Positions 1-12,093 of a stretch of DNA of 64,000 nt are shown here, piece by piece. Source of the stretch: Ctenosaura bakeri (Eukaryota; Chordata; Lepidosauria; Squamata; Iguanidae); NCBI GenBank assembly GCA_948474755.1, contig CAOLHI010001309.1, forward strand, positions 530,337 to 594,336, read 5' to 3'. How positions within the stretch are numbered: position 1 is the first letter of the stretch; each line of letters opens with the position of its first letter. The notes beneath the pieces were generated by a model. That model searched no databases, was not told the DNA's origin, and saw only the letters and a list, made by a program, of their open reading frames with translations. The position numbers and the translations under genes were made by a program.

Positions 1-1
1 G

Positions 2-1603
2 GCTAAAAAGTTAAAACCGGTGTTAGAGGCTTCCGAAGAGGAGCCTACAGAGCCATCGGCCCTCCTCGTTCCCTACCTAGACCCTGTACTGCTGCCGCCC
101 TATGCGCAACCTGTCGTGGCTGCTCAAAATCAAGCAATGCCGGCGGCCGGGGTCGTGGCGGAAGTCACCCTCCCAGCCACACAGGTGGCTACACCATCTT
201 CCAGCAGCACTGTGTCCTCCCAATTGGCCACCATTGATTATTCAGGAGTTAAATCGGCTGGATCCTCATTAGATGATACGGCCATAAGTCCAAGCAGCCT
301 GCCCAGCAGTCCTGCGGAGGGGTTGTCCACACCCCAGAAAGCACTTATGAAGGAGATTTGCCTTAAGGACATAATGGAATCCCATCAGAGTAATCTCAAT
401 GAGTCAATTGAGACCGTGCATGCTCTTATTTCGTCTCTGGGAGATCACCTAGCAGGGCTGAATACTCAGGATGATCAATCCCCCGTGGCACATCGGACAC
501 GCGCCCAGACTAGCCTGTTCCCACTAAGGCAGGTCACCCAGATGGTCCCTAACCGTCAGCAGGATGGACAGGGGCCCCCTTTCGTCCCGGTGCAAGCCTA
601 TGTTTACAGACCATTTACTACGTCAGATTTATTGAATTGGAAGACACATTATGCCTCCTATATGGAAAAGCCCCATGAAATAGTTGAATTGTGCTCCAGC
701 ATAATGGCGACTCATATGCCTAATTGGCAGGATTGTCAGCAATTGTTGATAACTTTGTTTACAACTGAGGAGAGGCGACGAATTGCCCAACAGATGGAAA
801 AACTTACTCAGGAAAGAACCCCACAGGGACACCTTAACCCTCAAGCATGGTTGTGAGAGCGGGTGCCTTTGGAAGATCTCCGATGGGACCCTAATGAGGA
901 TGCAGGGATGGAGCGATTGTTACAGTATCAGACTTTATTGTTGGAGGCTATGAGGGTAGAGATGAAGAAGCCTACTAATTTGACAAAAGTTACAGAGATA
1001 TTGCAGGAGGTGACTGAAACTCCCGGTGCCTTTTTAGAGCGCCTCTTGGATGCTTATCGCCAGTATACCCCCTTTGATCCTGAAGCCCCTGAGTGCATGA
1101 AGATGGTTAATCAGGCGTTTGCCACCCAAAGCTTCCCAGATATCCGAAGGAAGTTACAGAAGTTGGAAGGCTTTCTGGGGAAGAATTTGCAGGAGTTGTT
1201 GGAAGTTGCGCAGAAGGTATTTGTGAATAGGGAACAGGAGGAGAAGAAGGAAGGGGAGCGGAGAATGACTAAAAAGGCTGAGTTGTTGGCGGCAGCCCTA
1301 GTGGAGCAGCGAGGAGGAGGGAGTAAGAGAGAAAGTTTTCGGCGGTGCAGCGACAACAGAGGAGGAAGAGGAAGAGCAAGAGGATCTTTGGGAAGAAATC
1401 AGTGTGCCCGATGTGGGCAAGAAGGGCATTGGCGGCGAGAATGTCCGATGGGAGGAAATCGGAAAGGGGGAGGCGAAGGACAGAGAGGGCACGGAAGAGG
1501 GCAGCAGGACTGGAGAGCAAGCTGGCCGTCAGCACCGGGAGTTGGGAATACAGATGCCTATGATGGAGACTATTTTGTGGGGATGGCAGAGCTCCTCAAC
1601 TGA
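2..1603 (+). pseudogene. gag: ERV gag, interrupted by one UGA
   Basis: The frame is open from base 2, so the window begins inside gag. The first third is Pro/Ser-rich, as in matrix and linker regions. A capsid-like helical region follows from about 600. There is a Lys/Glu-rich basic stretch near 1215-1300, and a nucleocapsid with one CCHC knuckle (CARCGQEGHWRREC) at 1403-1444 inside an Arg/Gly-rich region. A UGA at 854-856 interrupts the capsid region, and the same frame continues directly after it, so this is one gene with a point stop and not two genes. The frame ends at a second UGA, 1601-1603, after which protease follows in the same frame. Confidence 0.85.
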
Positions 1604-1912
1604 GACAGACTGGGCCCCCTCACCCTCGGCCCGGGGGAGCCCATGGTCACTGCCACTGTAGGGGGCCGTGATGTAAATTTTATGATAGATACTGGAGCAG
1701 CCACCTCAGTTGTAACTCAACCTGTTGCCCCACTGACGCGGCAGACTGTGCGAGTGGTAGGGGCCACTGGAGCGGTAGAAGTGAGACCGTTGTTAAAACA
1801 GTGAACTTGTCAGTTGGGATCACATCTGGTGCAACACAGATTTCTCTACCTTCCAGATTTCCCAGTACCACTACTGGGAAGAGATTTGTTATCCAAATTA
1901 AGGGCACAAATG
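1604..1912 (+). pseudogene. pro: ERV protease, broken
   Basis: Directly after the gag UGA the same frame continues into a retroviral aspartic protease. The active-site triplet Asp-Thr-Gly is at 1688-1696 (MIDTGAATSVV), and the C-terminal LLGRDLL motif is near 1876-1896. The frame meets a UGA at 1802-1804. Around 1795-1825 a neighbouring frame reads more like protease, so a pair of small indels may lie there rather than a single point stop. The same-frame layout implies stop-codon readthrough for Pro-Pol expression in the parent virus, as in gammaretroviruses. Confidence 0.75.
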
Positions 1913-3989
1913 TCATTTGAAGACGATGGGGCTTTGGAAGTGTTTTTTAGGGGACCAAAGGAGGCTAAACTCTTGACCCTCTCATACCCACAGGAAGAGG
2001 AGTGGAGACTGCATGGAGAGTTCCCAATAGTTGGAGAAGAAATATGGCAAGCCTTTAAGGTGCCAGGAGTGTGGGCTGAGAGTAATTCCCCCGGAATGGC
2101 CAGGTTCATTCCTCCTGTAGTAGTTGAGTTAAAACCAGGAGCTGCTCCCGTGCATGTGAGGCAATATCCATTACCCCGGCAAGCTATTCATGGGATCCAA
2201 AAGCACCTGGACTGCCTGTTAGCACATGGCATTCTCAGGGAGTGTCAGTCTCCCTGGAACACCCCCTTGTTGCCTATCAAAAAGCCTGGGACTGATGAAT
2301 ACCGCCCGGTGCAAGACCTACGCTTGGTGAACCAAGCCACCGTTACTATCCATCCAGTAGTTCCAAACCCCTATGTGTTGCTGGGACTGATTCCCGCTGG
2401 AGCCACTCATTTCACTATACTGGACTTGAAGGATGCTTTCTTTTGTATCCGGTTGGCTCCCCAGAGTCAACCCATATTTGCATTCCAATGGGAGGACTTA
2501 ACTGGCAAAAGGATGCAACTGACGTGGACAAGATTAGTCCAAGGTTTCAAGAATTCGCCCACTATTTTTGGTACCACTCTTAGTCAGGATCTCCGAGAGT
2601 TCCGTTCTGAGCCTGGGAAGCGAGTCCTGCTCCAGTACATAGATGACTTATTGCTGGCCGCACCTTCAGAAGCAGAGTGCTGGCAAGGCACCCAGGAATT
2701 GTTACAACTTCTATGGGAACGCGGATACGAAAGTGTCCCGGAAGAAAGCCCAGCTGTGTAAAATGGAGGTTCGATACTTGGGATTTATAATTCAACAAGG
2801 ACAACGTGCGCTGGGACCTGAACGGAAGGAGACCGTGTGTGCCCTGTCGGAACCTACTAACCGAAGGCAAGTACGGGAATTCCTGGGTGCTGCGGGATTT
2901 TGTAGAATTTGGATCCCGAATTTTGCAGTTATGAGTAAGCCTTTGTATAAGGCAACCAAGGGAGCAGAGAGGGACCTTTTTTTGTGGGGAAGAGCACAGA
3001 AGCAGGCTTTCCTAGACATTAAGAAGGCGCTGCTCCAGTCACCAGCCTTAGGGCTGCCAGATGTGACCAAGCCCTTTTTACTGTATATACATGAGAGAGA
3101 AAATATGGCAGTTGGGGTTTTGACTCAGTCATTAGGTTCCTGGCAGCGTCCGGTAGCCTATCTGTCCAAGCAATTGGATTCAGTGGCTAAAGGATGGCCA
3201 GCCTGCCTAAAAGCCATAGCAGCTACAGCCTTGCTTGTCAAAGAAGCGGACAAGCTGACAATGGGGCAGGAGCTAGTGGTGCGGGTCCCGCATGCAGTGA
3301 TAACCCTGATGGAGTACAAGGGGAACTACTGGTTCACCAATGAACGGATGACTAGATATCAAGCTATGCTGTGTGAGAATCCCCGTGTTAAATTGGAAGT
3401 GTCCCCAAACCTAAACCCCGCCACCCTGCTACCTATTGAAGCTGGAGGATCTGTAGAACCTGATTGTATTGCAACAATGGATGAGGTGTACTCAAGCTGG
3501 CCAGATCTTAGGGACACTCCTTGGCCATATCCCGATGTTACTTACTATACGGATGAAAGTAGTTCTGATAAAAGTGGCCAACGTTGTGCCGGATATGCAG
3601 TAGTTACTCAGGATAAGATCATTGAAGCACGACCCTTGCCTGTAGGGACATCTGCACAAAGGGCGGAACTAATTGCCCTAATTCGAGCCCTGACCCTAGC
3701 AGCTGGACTAACTGTAAATATATACACTGATTCTAAGTACGCCCTCACCACCCTCCATGCCCATGGAGCTTTGTACCGAGAGAAGGGATTGATCAACTCC
3801 GTGGGCCAGGGGATTAAAAATGCTGCAGAGATCACCGAATTATTGGACGCTGTATGGCATCCAAAACGGGTGGCAGTAATGCATTGCTGAGGGCACCAGC
3901 GGGGGGAGAGCGATGTGGTAAGAGGCAACCGGTGGGCGGATCAAGTGGCTAAGTCAGTGGCTATGAGCAGCATTGAAAGAATTGGGGTG
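1913..3989 (+). pseudogene. pol: ERV reverse transcriptase and RNase H, broken
   Basis: The RT fingers/palm run from about 2100, with the YIDD catalytic motif at 2636-2647. The frame is lost between about 2715 and 2740: the upstream frame stops at 2759-2761, while RT thumb/connection resumes in the next frame and runs to 3890. RNase H follows, with acidic residues in YYTDESS near 3543-3563, RAELIAL near 3661-3681 and YTDSKYA near 3723-3743. A UGA at 3888-3890 falls inside the RNase H tail (VAVMHC, stop, GHQ) and the same frame continues beyond it. The order and spacing match a retroviral pol. Confidence 0.85.
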
Positions 3990-5193
3990 TTAGTCCCGCT
4001 GTTCAGGGTAGACCTGGCGGAAGTATCACCAAAATATAATATCGAAGAAGACCAATTGGCTCGAGGTCCCATGGGGGCGCAAAAGAACCCCCGAGGATGG
4101 TGGGAATTGCCGGATGGCCGAATCTTTGTGCCCCAACGTTTTTCTTGGAAAGTGGTGCAGACTGCCCACGGAGCCACTCATTTGGGGAAAAGTGCATTGG
4201 CAACTCTGTTGCAGAAGCAAATATACATCAATGGTATCCATGCTTTAACTAATTCAGCCTCGCTGCGATGTCCAGAATGTGCTAAGAACAACCCCAGGCA
4301 AGGAAAAGGACCCCCACCAGGTATTCAAACTCATGGAATGCTCCTGTTCGAGGCACTCATGGTGGACTTTACTGAGATGCCCAGGACGAACGGGTACCGT
4401 TATCTGCTGGTGTTCGTCTGTACTTTCACTGGTTGGGTGGAGGCATATCCCACCCGGACTGAGAAGGCAAAGGAAGTAAGCAGGGCTCTGCTGAAAGATA
4501 ATCCCGAGGCACGGTTTGCCCTTATCTATAGGATCAGATAACGGCCCCTCGTTTGTTGACAAGATATTACAGGAGGTAAACCAGCTGCTTGGCATCCAAT
4601 GGAAACTGCATTGTGCTTATCGACCTCAAAGTTCTGGACAAGCAGAAAGAATGAATCGGACTCTCAAGTCACATCTAGCGAAACTGTGCCAGGAAACAAA
4701 ATTGAAGTGGGTAGAGGTGTTGCCCCTGGCTCTGTTTAGAATCCGGTGTACTCCGCATAAAGTCACCAAATTGTCCCCGTTTGAACTAATGTATGGTAGA
4801 CCCCCACAGATTATTTCGGGGTTGAGAGGAGATATACAGGAACTAGGGAATATTAGTCTGCAGAAAGAGGTTCAGGCTTTAGGCAGAGCTTTGCGGTCAC
4901 AACGCCATCATGCCCTGGAAACAAGATTCCCTGTCCCTATCACCGAGGTCCATCCATTCCAACCGGGAGATGAGGTGTGGGTTAGAGATTGGAAAAATAT
5001 TCCTTTAACCCCACACTGGAAGGGACCAAAAACTGTCATTCTTTCCACTCCTACAGCGGTGAAGGTAGCTGGCATAAAGCCCTGGATACATTGGATTCGA
5101 GTAAAGAGGGCAAAAGGGGGGTGGACTGTGACAGGGAATCCTACTAACCCACTCAAGTTTACTCTGAGAAGGCAGTGCGAAGAATCAGGCTAG
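3990..5193 (+). pseudogene. pol: ERV integrase, broken by a frameshift
   Basis: The N-terminal zinc domain has its His pair in HGATHLGKS and its Cys pair in RCPECAKN (about 4162-4285). The catalytic core has Asp in MVDFTE (about 4360-4380), Asp in GSDNGPSF (about 4535-4555) and Glu in GQAERMN (about 4637-4657). The frame shifts between about 4500 and 4520, so the first Asp and the last two acidic residues lie in different frames. The C-terminal domain ends at the UAG 5191-5193. The env start lies 160 bp further on, with no overlap. Confidence 0.85.
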
Positions 5194-5353
5194 GCTATAC
5201 TGTTACCATTCCCGGACGCTGGTAACTCTTCGTACAGCCAGACCTGCACCTGGTGGAAAAGAAGAACGGGGCTAGGCTCTATTTACTGCTGTCCCGGGAT
5301 CCAGCAGTCCAGCGTACAGCCAGACCCCAGAAGATCCAAGAATTGTTATTAAT

Positions 5354-6555
5354 ATGCTTCTTCTGTCATTTCTTGCATGTGTTACTATCATGAATAGTGG
5401 TCAGGGAATAGAGGAGGTACCTCCCCTGCGTTTAGCTGATAATTATTGGCTACACTTGGCTAATATAACAGGGGTGGATCACTTCTGTCTTCCGCAGGGG
5501 ATTCCGGCTAACAGGTTCATCAGCACTTGCCTGATACCTGTGTGTAGACAGCCAAGGCAGATCCAAGACAGCACTCCGTATCTGATCAATGTCTTTGATC
5601 AGTTAGAAATTACTTATGCGGACAGTGCAAATTGGGGAAGAACCTCCTATACCCTACCACCAACAGAGTTTACTTTGCGGACCCCTGTGGTTGCGGGAGC
5701 TAATGCCACGTGTGCGCGGATGATTAATTGTAATAAAGGGAAGAACAGATGTCAAGTAGTGCCTGGACCTCCTATCCCTTGTAAGGAGGTCCAAGAAATA
5801 TCAAATTACCATGGGTATGTCCTCCTGCCTAATGGATGGTTTTGGACCTGCGGGTCCTGTACCTGGTCCTACATCCCTGCAAATTTATCTGATTCTCAAC
5901 TCTGCTGCCTCAGCCGGTTGGTGCCAGTACTTCCTCCATGGCCTCGGAAGCATAGCCGGAAAATCAGAGAATCCTCTTTAGACGAGAATTGTAGCGGCAA
6001 TTTACATATCTGGTCAGATAAAGAAAAGGTAGCCCTAACACTCTCCTTGTTGGGGGTCACGGGACTGGCCTTGGAGGATGGATTGGAAATTAACCGGCTA
6101 GTGTGCGCCCTAGTAAAAAGTATTAACGCAACTTCAAAAGCACTGTCCTTGCTTAATAAAGAACTGCAGGAGTTGAGGAATGCAGTATTGGAGAATCGAG
6201 CAGGCATCGATTATCTCTTTCTGCTTCATCACATAGGGTGTGAAATGCATCAAAAACTGTGTTGCTTTAATTTAACTGATAATAGTAATGCTATAGAGGT
6301 TCAGATTGCATAAAGGTAGTGAGAGATATGACTGTTAGTAATGATGGTTGGTGGAATTGGTTAACTTCTTGGCTTCCCAACTTTCAATGGCTAAAAGCTC
6401 TTTTTGTGATTCTCCTTCCAGTAGTCCTGATAATTTTATTACTATGTTTGTGCCTCCCTTGTTTTATGCAGTGTTTTTCTAACACGGTACATGCCACTTC
6501 TACTAAAGCTGCTGCTTTATATTCTTTGATGGTCAATAACAATGCTGATTTGTGA
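5354..6555 (+). pseudogene. env: ERV envelope, short, frame broken before the membrane anchor
   Basis: It begins with a hydrophobic signal peptide (MLLLSFLACVTIM). The surface subunit is short (about 200 residues) and has a CXXC (CGSC) near 5850. A basic stretch (RKHSRK) near 5944-5961 is a possible cleavage site. The transmembrane subunit has a hydrophobic N-terminal stretch, a heptad region, an immunosuppressive-type segment near 6188-6235, and CX6CC (GCEMHQKLCC) at about 6238-6267. The frame ends at 6313, and the membrane-spanning helix (FVILLPVVLIILLLC) lies at 6403-6447 in another frame, so this copy cannot make an anchored protein. Total coding is about 400 residues, shorter than typical gammaretroviral Env. 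CXXC with CX6CC is the covalently linked SU-TM arrangement. Confidence 0.85.
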
Positions 6556-6598
6556 TTTAGTTAACAGGAAATGCTATAATTGTGGGAAATTATGCATT

Positions 6599-6609
6599 TA
6601 AGGGGGGGA
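6599..6609 (+). promoter_or_regulatory. ERV polypurine tract
   Basis: An uninterrupted purine run (two A, seven G, one A core) directly precedes the TG that opens the 3' LTR. This is the expected site for plus-strand DNA priming. Confidence 0.85.
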
Positions 6610-7020
6610 TGAAGCAGCTATGCATTGCAAATAGTTAAATAAGTAGGAATATACTGTAAAAGGAATGGATGTAGGTGAAATGTCATGAGATGTCAACCCG
6701 GCAGATTGCTGAACTTGTCAAGGCTACTTCAGATGGGGAGAGTTCCTGTTAGCTATCAGAAGGGTCACGATGTACAGAATGCTATGTCCTGAAATGTCAA
6801 CAGGAGTCTTGACAAGGGGAACTGAGATTGTGCTGAATTGCAAGTTTGGAGGGGGTTGTGTCAGAGGGAGAGGCTTTTGTGAACTGAATCTATAAGAATC
6901 TGTGTATCCATCAAACGGGGCTTTTGGTTATTCAGGGAGAGATCCCGTCAATAGCCCGCGCGTAATAAATATACTTTTTTTCTAGCTCTGCCGTCTCTGT
7001 GTCTCACTGTTTCTGCTACA
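6610..7020 (+). repeat. ERV 3' LTR
   Basis: It starts TGAAGCAG directly after the polypurine tract and ends CTGCTACA, giving TG...CA ends and a length of 411 bp. A TATA-like CTATAAGAA lies near 6889 and AATAAA near 6965, giving a U3-R-U5 arrangement. The 5' LTR is outside the window, so neither the target duplication nor the LTR divergence can be read. Confidence 0.85.
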
Positions 7021-7039
7021 CAGCTAGAGGGAATGACCC

Positions 7040-9832
7040 ACGGTCTTAGATGTCTCTAAACTAATGCACAAAGCATAGGAAATAAACAAAATGAACTCTT
7101 TAACACAGCAAAGCAGATATAATATATTTGGCATCACTGAAACCTGGTGGGATTAGACTCATAATTGGAATGTACTAATAGAGGGTACAATTTACTTCAG
7201 AGAAATGGACCAAACAGGAAGGGAGTAGTAGTAGTATTATATGTCAAGGAAGTTTACACCTGTGACTCTTCACATATCCATCACTTAAATCCTGGAAGCC
7301 AGATTGAGAGCATCTGGGTAAAAATTAAGGGGGAAAGGAAAAACAGGGATGTCATTTTGGGGGTCTACTTCAGACCAAGGACTTAGATGAGGCTTTCCTA
7401 AAACAGATGACCATACATTGAGAAAAAAGTCATGATGGGAGATTTCAACTGTCCTGGTATTTGTTGGAAATCAAATTCTGCCAAGAATATTAGGTCCAAC
7501 AAATGCCTATTGCCTTGCATTTTCATTATCCAAAAGGTGGAAGAGGCAACAAGGTATCAGCTTATTTGGACCTGATCCTAACCACAGTGATGGTCTGGCT
7601 AATTGGGTGGAAGTGGTGGGATCCTTAGGTGGGAGTGACCACGTTCTCCTGGAGTTTGTTATAAACTGGAAAGGGGAAGTCAAGTTTAGTCACACTCGCA
7701 TTCTAGACCATAAGAAAGCTGATTTCAGTAAACTTAGGGAAATATAACATGCCATTCCATGATCAGGGATACTAAAAGAGAAAGGAGTTTATGATGAATG
7801 AGAGTTTCTTAAAAGTGAGATATTAAAGACACAGTTTCAAACAGTTCTATTGAGGAGGAAAAATGGGAGGTGTCTAAAGAAACCAGGATTGATGTCTAAA
7901 GAACTTTCAGCTGAACTAAGATTTAAAAAGGCCATGTACAGAAATGGACAAAAGGGGAAATCACCAAAGAGGAAGTCAAACAAATTGCCAGCACGTATAG
8001 AGAAAGAGTCAGAAAAGTTAAAGTGCAGAATGAGCTCAGGTTTGCTAGAGAAGTTAAAAACAGTAAGAATGACTTTTTTGGTTATGTCTCTAACAAAAGG
8101 AAAAACAAAGAGATGGTAAGGTGAAGATGGAGAGGTGATAACAGAGGACAAAGAAAAGGCAGAACTACTCAGTGTCTTCTTGGCTTTGGTCTTCTCTCAA
8201 AGAAAAACAGTGTTCAACCGGGAGAAAAGGGAACAGATGATGTAGTAGAAGAATTGCAGCACAGAATAGATAAAGAGGTAGTACAGAAATGCTTGGTTAC
8301 TCTAAATGGATTCAGGTCAGCAGGGCAAGATAAACTACATCAAAGGGTATCAAAAGAACTGGCAGAAATAATTTCAGAACCATTGTCAATAATCCTTGAG
8401 AGTTCCTGGAGATCTGCAGAAGTCCTAGCAGACTGGAGGAGGGCCATGTTGTCCCCATCTTCAAAAAGGGGGAAAAAGAAGACCAAAACAATTACCTTCC
8501 TGTCAGCCTGACATCAATACCAGGGAAGATCATACAGCAGATCATTAAAGAAACAGTCTGTAAGCACTTAGGAATGCCATGATCACTAAAAATTCAAAAT
8601 GGGTTTCTTAAAAACAAATATGCCAAACTAATCTGATCTCTTTTTTTGATAAGAGTTAGAAGCTTGTGGATGAAGGGAATGCTGTGGATGTTGTGTATCT
8701 TGATTTCAGTAAGGCCTTTGACAAGGTCCCCCATGATATTCTTGCAAAGAAGCTAGTAAAATGTGGGTTAGACAATGCTATTGTTAGGTGGATTTGTAAT
8801 TGGCTGTCCAGCCGAACACAAAGGGTGCTCACCAATGGCTCTTCATCCTGGAAAGAAGTGACTAGTGGGGTGCCACAGAGTTCTGTCCTGGGCCCACTGC
8901 TATTCAACATCTTTATCAATGACTTGGGTGAGGGAACAGAGGACATGCTCATCAAATCTGCAGATGATACCATATCAGGAGGGACAGCTAATACCCCAGA
9001 GGACAGAATCGGAATTCAAAATGACTTTGACAGATTAGACAGCTTGGCCAAAACTAACATAATGAATCTTAACAAGGAGAAATGTAGGGTACTACACTTA
9101 GGAAGAAAGAATGAAATGCACAGATACAGGATGGATGACACCTGACTTGAAAATGGTATCTGTGAAGGGGATCTAGGACCTAGTGGACCACAAACTGGGC
9201 ATGAGTCAACAGTGTGATGATGCAGCAGCTAAAAAAGCCAATGCTAGGCTGCATCAGTAGGAGTATTGTGTTGATATCAAGGGAAGTAATAATACCACTC
9301 TGTTCTACTTTGGCTAGACCTCACCTGGACTACTGTGTCCCATTCTGGGCACCACAGTGTGAGAAGGATATTGACAAACTTGAACATGTCCAGAGGAGGG
9401 CAACCAAAATGATAAAGGGTCTGAAAAGCATGCCCTATAAGGAGCAGCTTAGGGAACTAGGTATGTTTAGCCTGAAGAAAAAAAGGTTAAGAGGTGACAT
9501 GATAGCCATGTTTAAATATTTGAAGGGATGGCATATTTAAGATGGAGCAACCTTGTTTTCTGCTGCTCCAGAGACTAAGACATGGATCAATGGATTCAAA
9601 CAACAGGAAAAGAGATTTCACCTAGAACTTCCTGACAGTAAGAGCTGTTCAACGGTGGAATATGCTGCCTTGGAGTGTGGTGGAGTCTCCTTTTTAGGAG
9701 ATTTTTAAACAGAGGCTGGATGGCCATTTGCTGAGGGTGCTTTGAGTGTGTGTTCTTGCATTGCAGAGGGCTGGACGCAAGGGATATTGTAGTCTCTTCC
9801 AACTCTATGATTCTATGATCCTGAGATTCCAA
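7040..9832 (+). mobile_element. CR1 LINE, frames broken
   Basis: CR1-clade non-LTR element in plus orientation. The endonuclease start near 7055-7160 (NIFGITETWWD) is followed by more endonuclease near 7440 and by reverse transcriptase from about 8240. The clear RT block at 8666-9145 holds VDVVYLDFSKAFDKVPHD, then SGVPQSSVLGPLLFN. The active-site FADD motif is altered (KSADDT), so the catalytic neighbourhood has drifted. The C-terminal region ([13 protein letters not shown]) lies near 9380-9420. The end carries the CR1 hallmark short repeat (CTATGATTCTATGATC) at about 9806-9822. Stops and frameshifts are frequent, so the copy is old. It begins immediately after the ERV LTR. Confidence 0.9.
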
Positions 9833-10867
9833 TATTTAAGAATGCTTAAGTGGCATGTTCATGTTAACTGATTGTCTGATTTAAATGCCATCATCACTTG
9901 GGAACTCAGGTTGCTAGAAGTTGATAATGGAACCCCAAACAGAATCCAGATTAGCTGGCAAGTGGCAAGAACCCTCAATCCCTCAATGCTAAGAGATAAG
10001 GATGGGGAACCACACCTATTTCAAGGAGACCACTTGGGGGTGGGGGAGCAGATTTCCTACAATGGGAATACAGACTTGAATTTATTTAATTGGCTGATAG
10101 TTTCCACTGTATTTACTTCAGCTCATTGTCAATTGGTTAGCTTTTCATTACAGACTTTGTACACTAAGCTGAATTCTCTGTATATTAAGCTGAATTCTCC
10201 TTTTTCATTAATGTTTTAATTTAGTATTATGCATTCTTCCTTGCATATTATTAGTGGTTGTCAATATGCTTTGTATTTACATTTTGTATTTCTGGCTATG
10301 TGTCTTCCCATACCGTGTGCTATGTGTATGTGCTTGTATGTAACTAAAGTTTTTTTTTTTTTTTTTACTTATAGTTTACCTGGGGCATTATTTTCTATTT
10401 GTGATCTTTTCTGTTGTGTTTTTAGTGTCTGAGAGCCTTCCTCTTTGTTCTGTTATGAACCTAAGCCAGGAGAAGGCTGTCAGATATGATATTTAGGTTG
10501 ATGAATGGTTATATGGTCGTTTACCATAAGATGAGTGTACCCAGTCCCAATTAGAACAACATTCCCACAATGGAGATAACATGCTGAACCAATCTTACAG
10601 AGTTTTGTTTTGTTTGGTGTAAGGATTACTGAAGATTCATTGTAAACTTTGACTCAAAAATCTAAGTTTAACTTGTAACAATATATTTATGTTTTTTAGA
10701 TTAACTACTTTAAGATTAGCAACACACCAACGATAATTTGCAAGACGTCTCTTAACTTTGATAATGAAATGCAGCTGTAAGTTATAAGCCATATATTATT
10801 TATCAGTTTTGAACAAGTGAGTCTCCCCCATCTAAATTAAGAGTGATAGTTAGACTGGATACATTAC
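9833..10867. other. Intron sequence, unassigned
   Basis: Host intron downstream of exon E. AT-rich, with a poly-T run of about 17 nt at 10350-10366. No coding frame or repeat family is recognised. The open frames here are short and lack coding character. Confidence 0.6.
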
Positions 10868-10959
10868 CTGTCGGAACCATTCCAGGCACATTCAAACTTG
10901 TCAAAGATACAGTCATTTTCATAAAGGGAACACAGCTTGCTTCTCAAGTAGTCATGGAC
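10868..10959 (-). CDS. PPP2R2C: PPP2R2C coding exon E (92 nt)
   Basis: This exon is short and easily missed. On the minus strand the acceptor CAG at 10960-10962 is followed by [17 protein letters not shown], then [13 protein letters not shown], with two bases of a Ser codon before the donor GTAATG at 10867. The length of 92 nt is what I recall for this PPP2R2 exon. FECAWNGSD (Ala before Trp) is the gamma reading. It starts at phase 0, matching exon D, and ends at phase 2. The last coding exon should follow downstream but is not found between here and position 1. Confidence 0.94.
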
Positions 10960-12093
10960 CTGTTTGGTGAGCAAAAGACACTTTTGGTACTCCAAGGCTA
11001 GACCTTTCTTACCATTTCACCTTACAGGCTACCAGTGTCAACTGCTGGAAGCAAAGAGCTATCAATGCTTGTATAGCAATTAGTGACAAAGAAAGAGCAC
11101 TCTACAGAGCATGCCGAGTCTTTTGTTACACTTCTCTTTCTCTGATCTATGTACTCAAGCCTTTTGGCTTCCTTCCTGGTTGCAAAGGTCACTTCCCCCT
11201 TCTCCCAAAAGTTAGCTAGTCCTTTGTCTTCCTTTGTCTGGGAAAGGAACATCCATGAGGCTCCAGCCTCATAATGGACACTAAATGCATCCATATGTGA
11301 GAGACTGGATTAGGGGCTCTTTTACTGAAGTTTATGTAATCTTCTTTTGTCTATCTCCTTTCCTATCCCAAGATGGATTTCCTAAAACAATAAATCCAAT
11401 TTTTTCTTTTTTACCTTACAAGAGCATCCTGAGAATTTTCTCCTATTCCTACCACAAATGTGTGTACTGCATTGGCTTCGCTGTAGTCTGATATAGGTAC
11501 CAAATATTCTTACACCAACAGCTCTTGGGGTGGGAGATTGCCTCCCCTTTTACAAGTTGCCTGTAAACAAGCATCAGTAAAGATTCCCCATGCTACTATT
11601 TATAGTAACGAAAATATTTTAATAGAAGTAGCTCTCTGGATAGATTATATAATATATGTAAGTTTATTTGTCAGTTCTCCACCTCAGCCCAATGCACATT
11701 ACAGATCAGCTTAAATCCCATTTTTCTCCAACATTCATGGGGTCACTTTCAGCCAACCAGCCTCTCAGCCTAACCTGCCTTACATGTTTTTTTCCCTCTT
11801 GGGATAAAAATGGAAGGCAGAATTTATCACAGTTCCATGAGGTAAATAGAATTAAATTAGTTTCTAAAAATATGGTTGAAAAAGATTATTGATTAAAAAG
11901 AAACTGAGAACCCAGGAATGCTAAAGAGGGGCCAGGCCTGTCCTGAGTGATCCATGGCTATTGGAAAGTATAGCATAGGACTTTACAAGTCTTAATTAGC
12001 ACTCTGAATATCTATGATCCAAAGTTTACATAAGCAATTTGCACATTATATTTAAATATTTGTAAAGAAATAAAAAAAAGGAGCCACAAATAC
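10960..12093. other. Short host intron between exons D and E
   Basis: This 1134-bp intron is the shortest one seen in the gene here. I see no mobile element or conserved frame in it; it appears to be unique AT-rich sequence. Confidence 0.6.

Larger units (their letters stand above)
1..7020 (+). mobile_element. Endogenous retrovirus, gamma-like, 5' truncated by the window edge
   Basis: An ERV in plus orientation, antisense to the host gene. The order is gag, protease, RT, RNase H, integrase, env, polypurine tract, 3' LTR. The 5' LTR and primer site lie outside the window. A single CCHC knuckle in gag, gag and pro sharing one frame across a stop codon, and a CX6CC motif in the transmembrane protein all point to a class I (gamma/epsilon-like) element. 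Several in-frame stops and frameshifts make this copy defective. The CR1 that starts just right of the LTR suggests the provirus landed at the edge of, or inside, an older CR1. Confidence 0.93.

Noticed and set aside
1..10867. Terminal coding exon of PPP2R2C
   Set aside because: Read on the minus strand for the conserved C-terminal motifs; none seen among the ERV and CR1 sequence, so it is assumed to lie left of the window.
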